Assembly (NCBI GenBank): GCA_035946575.1 | Contig: DASYZG010000125.1 | Span: 52,623 to 116,622 of the forward strand | Direction: 5' to 3' | DNA: 64,000 nt | Origin: Gp13-AA77 sp035946575 | GTDB lineage: Bacteria; Acidobacteriota; Terriglobia; UBA7540 | Shown here: positions 54,231-60,847 of the stretch, piece by piece | Layout of the letters: the number at the start of each line of letters is the position of its first letter | How positions within the stretch are numbered: the stretch's first letter is position 1 | Program-made: the position numbers and the translations under genes | Notes under the pieces: generated by a model | Told to the model about the DNA's origin: nothing | Seen by the model: the letters and a program-made list of their open reading frames with translations, nothing else | The model's database searches: none

Positions 54231-54584
54231 ATGCCAAGCCGGGGAATCTCGCCGTTACAGGGTGAATTGCTGCAGGGCACGCTGGATATGCTGATCCTGC
54301 AGACACTGGTGCTCGGCCCTGCCCACGGCCACACGATCGCGCACGTCATCGAGCATCGTTCGGAAGATGTTCTGCAGGTGGAGCACGGCTCGCTCTATCC
54401 TGCGCTCCACCGCCTGGAAAGTCGCGGCTGGATTGCTTCGTTCTGGGGCACTTCGGAGAACAATCGCAAGGCGCGCTACTACCGGCTGACCCCCGCAGGG
54501 CGCAAGCAGTTGGCGCATCAGACCAGCCGCTGGGAAGCGCTGAGCCGGGCCGTGGCGCGCGTGCTGAAGCCCGCTACGGAGTAA
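54231..54584 (+). CDS. PadR-family transcriptional regulator
   Basis: 117 residues. Winged-helix DNA-binding protein: ELLQGTLDMLILQTLVLGPAHGHTIA, HVIEHRSEDVLQVEHGSLYPALHRLESRGWI (the hallmark GSLYPAL.RLE..G.I) and NNRKARYYRLTPAGRKQL. PadR regulators of this short class frequently sit beside ADOP/MacB-type permease genes in acidobacteria, as here, and are thought to repress them. ATG 54231 is the most likely start; the sequence just upstream (GGGAGTATGATGGTCGC) contains a further in-frame ATG. Confidence 0.92.
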   Translation: MPSRGISPLQGELLQGTLDMLILQTLVLGPAHGHTIAHVIEHRSEDVLQVEHGSLYPALHRLESRGWIASFWGTSENNRKARYYRLTPAGRKQLAHQTSRWEALSRAVARVLKPATE

Positions 54585-54635
54585 GGGTGATGACCTGGTT
54601 TGCGATGTACGCCCGGCTCCTTCCGATCGGAGGAG

Positions 54636-54947
54636 CTACTGGGGAGGTAATTCATTGCGGCGCATGAATCGGTCGGCGAAATCAATTAGCGCATCGAGGC
54701 GCTGGTCGGTGTGCGCCTGCGATTCCGCCAGTTGTGCCTGTGATTCCGCCAGTTGTGCCTGTGATTCCGCCAGACGGTCCATTTTTTCGACGAGACGAAT
54801 TTCGGCCTGGGCTAAGCGGCCAACCAGGTCGGCCAAGGTAGCAACCGATGCTTCAATTTTCGACAGTCGTTCGTTGTGCTCGCCCACCGAGGCCTCCAAT
54901 CGGGCTTGGGTGTCCAAAATGAACTGCATGGTCTTTTCGACGTCCAT
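54636..54947 (-). CDS. Small coiled-coil protein, antisense between PadR and ADOP genes (paralogue 1)
   Basis: 103 residues: MDVEKTMQFILDTQARLEAS opens the protein, followed by heptads (LSKIEASVATLADLVGRLAQAEIRLVEKMDRL) and a near-perfect tandem LAESQAQ repeat, then HTDQRLDALIDFADRFMRRNE. It is 103 residues of almost continuous helix, probably an oligomeric coiled coil, with no signal peptide. The second copy at 57792-58079 has the same start, the same AQAE[IL]RLVE[KR]MD core and the same AHTDQRLD.L end. The start codon has no ribosome-binding site but TATAAT ends exactly 7 nt upstream (54955-54960), as expected for a leaderless mRNA. Role unknown. Confidence 0.75.
   Translation of the reverse strand: MDVEKTMQFILDTQARLEASVGEHNERLSKIEASVATLADLVGRLAQAEIRLVEKMDRLAESQAQLAESQAQLAESQAHTDQRLDALIDFADRFMRRNELPPQ
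54721..54773 (-). repeat. 21-bp tandem repeat inside the coiled-coil gene
   Basis: GATTCCGCCAGTTGTGCCTGT occurs twice in full (54721-54741, 54742-54762) and half a third time. It encodes seven-residue units LAESQAQ, i.e. exactly one coiled-coil heptad, so copy-number changes would lengthen the coil without breaking frame. Confidence 0.8.
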
Positions 54948-54954
54948 GATGGTG

Positions 54955-54960
54955 ATTATA
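54955..54960 (-). promoter_or_regulatory. TATAAT box, 7 nt before the start codon (leaderless)
   Basis: ATTATA on the plus strand is TATAAT on the minus strand; seven bases (CACCATC) separate it from ATG at 54947. Transcription would start at or next to the initiation codon. The paralogous gene has the same arrangement. Confidence 0.5.
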
Positions 54961-54994
54961 GCCTGACTCGCCGCCGCGCGGCCAGGAAAAGCAT

Positions 54995-57766
54995 ATGACG
55001 TGGCTTCGGATCTTTCGTCGCGCAGGCTGGGACCGGGAACGAGCCCGCGAACTCAAGGCTCACCTGGAGCTGGAAATCGACGACAATCTGGCGCGAGGAC
55101 TTTCGCCGGAGGAGGCGAGGTATGCCGCGCAGAGAAAGCTCGGCAACCCCGCTCTGATTCGCGAGGAAATCTATCAGATGAACAGCATCGGGTTTCTCGA
55201 GACCTTCAGGCAGGACCTGCGCTACGCGATCCGCCGGCTGCGCCAAACGCCTGGATTCACCGCCCTGTGCATCGTGACGCTGGCGCTGGGGATCGGCGCC
55301 AATACCGCCATCTTCACCCTCGTGGATGCGTTGATGTTGAAGTCTCTCCCGGTGGCGAACCCCGGGCAGCTTTATCGTCTTGGCGACAACAATAACTGCT
55401 GCACGATGACCAGCGACACCCAGAACGGCGGCAGTTGGGTGCTCTACTCGTATCCGTTCTACCGCGAGCTTCGCGACCACACCGGCGAATTCAGCGAGCT
55501 TACCGCTTTCGAGCCTTCGCTCACCGATCTCAGCGTGCGGCGCATGGGCGCGGCAGCGCCGGCTTCGCCGTATGAGGGCGAGTTGGTCTCCGGGAACTAC
55601 TTCGCGACATTCGGAGTCGGCGCCTTCGCCGGACGCGCGTTGACTGCGGCCGACGACAAGCCCGGCGCCGCACCCACGGCGGTGATGAGTTACCACACCT
55701 GGCAGGCTCGCTTCGGAGCCGACCCCTCGATCGTGGGCGCGGCCTTCACCATCAACGCGGGCGCGTACACGATCGCCGGTGTCGCGCCAGCGGGCTTCTA
55801 TGGCGATACGCTGCGCAGCGATCCTCCCGATTTCTGGCTTCCCCTGGCCACGGAAACCGCGCTTGACAGCCACAGCACGATCCTCAATCGCGCCGACCTG
55901 AAATGGCTCTATCTCATCGGAAGGCTTAAACCTGACGCTCGAACGGCAGCGGCGCAGTCTCATCTCACTGTCGAACTCCACCAGTGGCTGTGGCAACGAG
56001 GCTGGGAAAGCGCCACGGCAGAGGAACGCAACAATCCGGCGCTCGTCGCCGAAGCGCGAAAGGAGATCGCGGCCCAGCACGTCCATCTGACGCCCGCGGG
56101 CGGCGGAGTGCAGAAGCTGCAGGAGGACTACGCGGCCGGCCTGCGCCTGCTCTTGGCGATCGCGGGCCTGGTCCTGCTGATCGCCTGCGCCAACATCGCC
56201 AACCTGCTGCTGGCGCGCGGTGCGATCGAGCGCTCGCAGCGGGCTGTCCGGTTGGCGCTCGGGGCGCCGCGGGCGCGCTTGATCCGGCAGATGCTCACCG
56301 AGAGCATCTTGCTGGCGGGTGCCGGCGGTGTAGCGGGCCTGTACGTGGCCTATGCGGGGACGCACACCATTCTCGCGCTGGCCTTCCGCGGCGCGCATTA
56401 CGTGCCCATCAGCGCCCGGCCTTCCCTCCCCGTACTCGTATTCGCGCTTGTTCTTTCGCTCGCCACCGGCATCGTGTTCGGCGTCGCGCCGGCCTGGATC
56501 GGGTCGCGATGCGATCCGGCTGATGCGTTGCGCGGCGCAAGCCGCTCCTCGCAAGATCGCCCGTCGCGTTTCCAGAAGCCCCTGGTGGTGACCCAGGTGG
56601 TACTCTCGATGGTCCTCCTGGTCGGAGCCGGTTTGCTGGCTTGGTCTCTGCGGAACCTGGAAGCGCAACACTTTGGATTCATTACGGGCGGTCGCCTGAT
56701 GGTGAAGGTTGACACTTCCTTTGCCGGGCATGCGCCCGAAAAGCTCCTCGGGCTGTACCGCGAGATGCGGAACCGCCTGGTTCAAATCCCCGGAGTCTTC
56801 AGTGCCAGCCTTTCACTGTACAGCCCCATGGAAGGCGACAATTGGAACGAGCCGGCGTTCATCGAAGGGCGGGCGGGAAACTACCAGACTTCCTGGGACC
56901 GCGTCAGCGCCGGCTACTTCGAGACCATCGGCACGCGCCTCGTGCTCGGCCGCGCCATCGCGGAGCGCGACACGCCCGCGGCTCAGCACGTCGCGGTGGT
57001 CAATCAGACTTTTGCTAGCCGGGTCTTCCCGCACCAGAATCCTGTGGGCCAGCATCTTGGCCTTGGGGGAACCGTTCACAGCGGAGATTATGAAATCGTT
57101 GGAGTGGTCGAAGACGCCAAGTATCAAGACGCGCGCGCGCCTGCCTACCCCACGGTATTTCTCCCGCTGCTGCAGTTGTCGCCCTCGGCCACCAAGGCCG
57201 AGAACTCCCAGGGGTTCGCCTCGAATTTCATCGGGGATGTGGAACTGCACGTGGCCGGAAGTCCTGAGAATCTTGAGCCCGCCGTGCGCAGGACGCTGGC
57301 CGGCATCGATCCCAATCTCACCGTGCTCAACATGATGAGCTTTGGCGAGCAGGTGGCGCGCAATTTCAATCAGGAGAGAATGATCGCCCGGCTTGCCGAA
57401 CTCTTTGGCGCGCTCGCCCTGATCCTCGCCTGCGTTGGACTCTATGGCGTCACGTCGTACACCGTCGCGCGGCGCACCAACGAGATCGGCATCCGCATGG
57501 CGCTCGGCGCCGGGCGAACGAGCGTGCTCGGCCTGGTGTTGCGCGGCGCCCTCGCGCAGGTCGCGCTGGGCCTCGCCATCGGGATTCCCGTGGCGCTCGC
57601 TGGCGGGCGGCTTCTCGCCTCGGAACTCTACGGCGTCAAGGATTACGATCCCGTGATCTTGGGCCTGACCGCCGGAACTCTGGCAGCCTGCGCAGTCGCG
57701 GCAGCCTTACTGCCCGCGCGGCGCGCGACGAAGGTCGACCCCATCAAGGCGTTGCGCTATGACTGA
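54995..57766 (+). CDS. ADOP-family (MacB/FtsX-like) permease 1
   Basis: 923 residues, preceded by AGGA. The N-terminal ~60 residues are a soluble helical prefix (ELKAHLELEIDDNLARGLSP-EEARYAAQRKLGNP) typical of acidobacterial duplicated orphan permeases. Then come a first membrane helix (FTALCIVTLALGIGANTAIFTLVDALMLKSLP), a large periplasmic MacB-PCD domain, three helices of FtsX block 1 (LLLAIAGLVLLIACANIANLLLARG, RLALGAPRARLIRQMLTES), a fifth helix, a second PCD, and a final FtsX block (GALALILACVGLYGVTSYTVARRTNEIGIRMALGA). No ABC ATPase gene is adjacent, so the protein acts alone or with a distant ATPase, or as a sensor/adhesion-like membrane protein. Probably controlled by the PadR regulator upstream. 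Confidence 0.93.
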   Translation: MTWLRIFRRAGWDRERARELKAHLELEIDDNLARGLSPEEARYAAQRKLGNPALIREEIYQMNSIGFLETFRQDLRYAIRRLRQTPGFTALCIVTLALGIGANTAIFTLVDALMLKSLPVANPGQLYRLGDNNNCCTMTSDTQNGGSWVLYSYPFYRELRDHTGEFSELTAFEPSLTDLSVRRMGAAAPASPYEGELVSGNYFATFGVGAFAGRALTAADDKPGAAPTAVMSYHTWQARFGADPSIVGAAFTINAGAYTIAGVAPAGFYGDTLRSDPPDFWLPLATETALDSHSTILNRADLKWLYLIGRLKPDARTAAAQSHLTVELHQWLWQRGWESATAEERNNPALVAEARKEIAAQHVHLTPAGGGVQKLQEDYAAGLRLLLAIAGLVLLIACANIANLLLARGAIERSQRAVRLALGAPRARLIRQMLTESILLAGAGGVAGLYVAYAGTHTILALAFRGAHYVPISARPSLPVLVFALVLSLATGIVFGVAPAWIGSRCDPADALRGASRSSQDRPSRFQKPLVVTQVVLSMVLLVGAGLLAWSLRNLEAQHFGFITGGRLMVKVDTSFAGHAPEKLLGLYREMRNRLVQIPGVFSASLSLYSPMEGDNWNEPAFIEGRAGNYQTSWDRVSAGYFETIGTRLVLGRAIAERDTPAAQHVAVVNQTFASRVFPHQNPVGQHLGLGGTVHSGDYEIVGVVEDAKYQDARAPAYPTVFLPLLQLSPSATKAENSQGFASNFIGDVELHVAGSPENLEPAVRRTLAGIDPNLTVLNMMSFGEQVARNFNQERMIARLAELFGALALILACVGLYGVTSYTVARRTNEIGIRMALGAGRTSVLGLVLRGALAQVALGLAIGIPVALAGGRLLASELYGVKDYDPVILGLTAGTLAACAVAAALLPARRATKVDPIKALRYD
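55089..55130 (+). repeat. 42-bp block identical in all three ADOP genes, copy 1
   Basis: Identical at 42 of 42 positions with 58248-58289 and 60936-60977; encodes ARGLSPEEARYAA in the prefix domain. Flanking codons differ at many synonymous positions. Confidence 0.85.
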
Positions 57767-57791
57767 ATTGAGACACGCAGCTGGAGAGATG

Positions 57792-58079
57792 CTACTGCGG
57801 CGACCCCTTACGTCGCATGAGCTTGTCCACGACGTCGACCAGGATGTCCAGACGCTGATCGGTGTGAGCCTGGGATGCCGCAAGCTGGTCCATTCTCTCG
57901 ACCAAGCGCAGTTCGGCCTGGGCGAGACGGCCTACGAGGTCGGTGACGCCGGCAACCTGGGTTGCGAGATCGCTAACGGCAGTTTCAATCCGAGTGAGGC
58001 GCTCCTCATGCTGTCCTGCAACGGCCTCGAGCCGCGCTTGAGTCTCCAGAATGAACTGCATGGTCTTTTCGATGTCCAT
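57792..58079 (-). CDS. Small coiled-coil protein, antisense between ADOP genes (paralogue 2)
   Basis: 95 residues: MDIEKTMQFILETQARLEAV, then RLTRIETAVSDLATQVAGVTDLVGRLAQAELRLVERMDQL, AASQAHTDQRLDILVDVVDK and LMRRKGSPQ. About half of the positions match paralogue 1, which has three AESQAQ-like heptads where this copy has a single ASQAH. A two-heptad insertion (ATQVAGVTDLV) is unique to this copy. Almost certainly a parallel coiled coil. It lies in the opposite direction between ADOP 1 and ADOP 2. As with paralogue 1, TATAAT sits 7 nt before the ATG. Function unknown; repeated association with ADOP genes suggests a link to these permeases. Confidence 0.75.
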   Translation of the reverse strand: MDIEKTMQFILETQARLEAVAGQHEERLTRIETAVSDLATQVAGVTDLVGRLAQAELRLVERMDQLAASQAHTDQRLDILVDVVDKLMRRKGSPQ

Positions 58080-58086
58080 GGGCCTG

Positions 58087-58092
58087 ATTATA
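58087..58092 (-). promoter_or_regulatory. Extended -10 box (TGTTATAAT), 7 nt before the start codon (leaderless)
   Basis: Minus strand reads TGT-TATAAT-CAGGCCC-ATG. The TGn extension strengthens a promoter without a -35 box. Same distance to the ATG as in paralogue 1. Confidence 0.55.
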
Positions 58093-58153
58093 ACAGAGAG
58101 CGTTCAACCAGCTATCGAAAGCTGATGGCTGAACGCTGACGGCCAAAGATTGT

Positions 58154-60781
58154 ATGAACTGGACGCGCTTTTTTCGCCGCAAACGCTGGGACGCCGAGCG
58201 ATTCAACGAACTCGAAGCGTACGTTGATATTGAAACCGACGAGAACATGGCGCGAGGACTTTCGCCGGAGGAGGCGAGGTATGCCGCGCGGAGGAAGCTT
58301 GGCAATCCCGCTCTGATTCGCGAGGAAATCTACACCATGAACAGCCTGGGTTTTTTCGAGGCGCTGCGCGCGGACCTGCGCTACGCGTTGCGGACGCTCC
58401 GGCGAAGCCCCGCCTTCACCCTGCTGGCCGTGGCGTCGCTGGCTCTGGGCATTGGGGGCAACGCCGCCATTTTCAGCCTGCTCGACGGCGTCCTGCTCCG
58501 GCCCCTGCCCTACCCGGAATTGAGCCGGCTCGTGCGGGTGACCGACTACTATCCGCAAGGCGCCTTGGTGGCGCTCCAGCAGCGGAGCCGCACCATGGAC
58601 ATCGCGGGCTTCACCACCGATTCCGAGTTCAATCTCACCGGGCAAGGCGAGGCGATGCGCCTGGTGGGAAGCTCGGTTTCTTCCAATCTTTTCACCGTGC
58701 TGCAATCCGGACCCGAGTTGGGGCGAATCTTCCGGCCCGGCGAGGACCGGCCGGGCCAGGACCGCATCGCGCTGCTCAGCCACGAACTTTGGGAGCAGAA
58801 ATTCGGCGGTGACCCGGGTGTGATCGGCCGCTTCATCACCCTCGATGGTGTCAACAGGCAGGTGGTGGGTGTGATGCCGTCCGAGTTCGATTTCCCCTCT
58901 GCGGACGCGCAGGTCTGGGTCCCGATGCACATTGATCCACGCGATTCCTTTGCGACGTGGAACACCGGATTCGTGCCGCTTGCCGCCCGCCTGCGTCCGG
59001 GCTTCACGCTCGCCCAGGCGCGCGGCGAGATTCGCCCGCTGATCTCGCGTGTTCTTCCGCTTTTTCCCTACACCATGTTCCACAGTTGGAACCAGGACGC
59101 CGCGGTCATACCGCTCGAGCAGGACATGACCAGCGATTCGCGCGGCCGGCTGATCGTCCTGCAGTTTGCGGTCGGACTGGTGCTGCTCATCGCCTGCGCC
59201 AACGTGGCCGGGCTGCTGGTTTCGCGCGCCGCCAACCGGCAGAAGGAAATTGCCCTTCGCGTTGCCCTGGGAGCGGGACCGAGCAGGATCATCCGGCAAT
59301 TGCTGACGGAGAGCGTTGTCCTCTCGCTTTTCGGAGCTGTGGCCGGACTCGCCCTGGCATCGTTCACGCTTGCGGATTTCAAGGTGCTGCTGCCGCAGCA
59401 GGCCTTCGGCCTGGCCTCGGCGCACGTGGATTGGCGCGTAGCCCTGGTGATCGCGGCCGTCGCCCTTCTGACGGGCCTCGCGTTTGGTCTTGCGCCCGCT
59501 CTCGGCGCCTCCCGGTTCAATCTCGCGGCCACGATCAAAACCGGCGGACGGCGTTCGAGCGCTACCGCCAGCGTGCGCCTGCGAAGCACGCTCATCGCCG
59601 TCGAGGTGGCATTGGCCGCGATATTGGCCGTGAGCGCAGGACTGCTCATCAAGAGCCTGTGGATGCTCGCCCAGGTCAACCCCGGTTTCAGCCCCGGGCA
59701 TATTCTCACCGCCCGCATTACGCCCGATTCCACGCTCTGCCAGTCGCGCCCGGCCTGCGTCGCGCTTTACGAGGAGTTGTTGCGGCGAACCGAGCAAGCG
59801 ACCGGCGTTTCCGAGGTGACGGCGGTGAACGCGCTCCCGCTGAGCGGCGAAACTCCTTCGCTTCCCACCGAGGCCGAGGGACATCCGGTGATCGCGGCCG
59901 AAGAAGGTGGCTCGCTGCTCTGGGCAGGGGCCGTAACGCCCGGCTATTTCCACCTGATGCGCATTCCGATTGTGGCCGGCAGGGCGTTTGCGGATTCCGA
60001 CAGCGAGAAGTCCGCGCCCGTCGTCATCCTGAGCGCCGCCACCGCGAGGCGGTTTTGGCCGGGCGAGAACCCCATCGGCAAGCACATTCGTCCGCTCTGG
60101 GCAGGTGCACCCTGGAGGACGGTTGTGGGCGTGGCCGCGGACGTCCGGCAGTACGACCTCGCCAATCACTCTCCGGCCGGCTTCAGCGGTGCTGTGTACA
60201 TGCCTTACGCCCAGGCTGTGCTTAATAACGGGCAACTTCCGACAGGCATGACGCTGCTGGTGCGGACCGGCGCCGATCCGGCGACGACCGCTGGCCGCAT
60301 TCGCGAGATCGTGAGGGACTTCAATCCCAACGTGCCGGTCAGCGAGATCCGGACGATGCAGGAAGTGGTCTGGGGTTCGACTTCCCAGTCCCGATCCATG
60401 ATGTGGCTCTTCGCCAGTTTTGCCGCGGCGGCCTTGCTGCTCGCGGCTGTCGGCATCTACGGCGTGATTTCCTACTCGACCTCGCAGCGGACCTTCGAGA
60501 TCGGTATGCGCATGGCGCTCGGCGCCTCGCGCGGCAACGTCTTCAGTCTTGTGCTCGGCCAGAGCGTGAAGCTGGTGCTCGGCGGACTCGCGGTCGGGTT
60601 GGCAGCGGCGCTCGCGGTGACGCGGATGCTCAACGCGTTTCTGTACGGCATCCGCCCCACCGATCCGCTTACGTTTCTGGCCGTCGGAGCCTTGCTCATC
60701 GCGGTGGCGCTGATCGCGGGCTACCTTCCCGCGCGACGCGCCACGCGAGTGGATCCCATGATTGCATTGAGGAATGAATAG
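58154..60781 (+). CDS. ADOP-family permease 2
   Basis: 875 residues; a separate paralogue, not a recent copy (the periplasmic domains differ strongly from ADOP 1 and 3). The prefix (FNELEAYVDIETDENMARGL, then SPEEARYAARRKLGNPALIR) precedes RSPAFTLLAVASLALGIGGN-AAIFSLLDGVLLRPLP. FtsX block 1 contains VGLVLLIACANVAGLLVSRAANRQKEIALRVALGAG; the final block has LLLAAVGIYGVISYSTSQRTFEIGMRMALGAS and ends PARRATRVDPMIALRNE. Inner-membrane protein with large periplasmic loops. Starts 75 bp after the antisense coiled-coil gene; weak ribosome-binding site. Confidence 0.93.
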   Translation: MNWTRFFRRKRWDAERFNELEAYVDIETDENMARGLSPEEARYAARRKLGNPALIREEIYTMNSLGFFEALRADLRYALRTLRRSPAFTLLAVASLALGIGGNAAIFSLLDGVLLRPLPYPELSRLVRVTDYYPQGALVALQQRSRTMDIAGFTTDSEFNLTGQGEAMRLVGSSVSSNLFTVLQSGPELGRIFRPGEDRPGQDRIALLSHELWEQKFGGDPGVIGRFITLDGVNRQVVGVMPSEFDFPSADAQVWVPMHIDPRDSFATWNTGFVPLAARLRPGFTLAQARGEIRPLISRVLPLFPYTMFHSWNQDAAVIPLEQDMTSDSRGRLIVLQFAVGLVLLIACANVAGLLVSRAANRQKEIALRVALGAGPSRIIRQLLTESVVLSLFGAVAGLALASFTLADFKVLLPQQAFGLASAHVDWRVALVIAAVALLTGLAFGLAPALGASRFNLAATIKTGGRRSSATASVRLRSTLIAVEVALAAILAVSAGLLIKSLWMLAQVNPGFSPGHILTARITPDSTLCQSRPACVALYEELLRRTEQATGVSEVTAVNALPLSGETPSLPTEAEGHPVIAAEEGGSLLWAGAVTPGYFHLMRIPIVAGRAFADSDSEKSAPVVILSAATARRFWPGENPIGKHIRPLWAGAPWRTVVGVAADVRQYDLANHSPAGFSGAVYMPYAQAVLNNGQLPTGMTLLVRTGADPATTAGRIREIVRDFNPNVPVSEIRTMQEVVWGSTSQSRSMMWLFASFAAAALLLAAVGIYGVISYSTSQRTFEIGMRMALGASRGNVFSLVLGQSVKLVLGGLAVGLAAALAVTRMLNAFLYGIRPTDPLTFLAVGALLIAVALIAGYLPARRATRVDPMIALRNE
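58248..58289 (+). repeat. 42-bp block identical in all three ADOP genes, copy 2
   Basis: See 55089-55130. Confidence 0.85.
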
Positions 60782-60787
60782 CTGTAG

Positions 60788-60807
60788 CGCGGGCGCCCTC
60801 GCCCGCG
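60788..60807. repeat. Hairpin CGCGGGCG-n4-CGCCCGCG
   Basis: Perfect 8-bp stem with loop CCCT, preceded by GTAG, lying 6 bp after the ADOP 2 stop codon and before ADOP 3. A second short stem follows (GCGCGC.. GCGCGC, about 60811-60837). Confidence 0.5.
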
Positions 60808-60847
60808 ATTTGCGCGCCTGGGACAAGCGCGCTACTGAGAACTTCAT

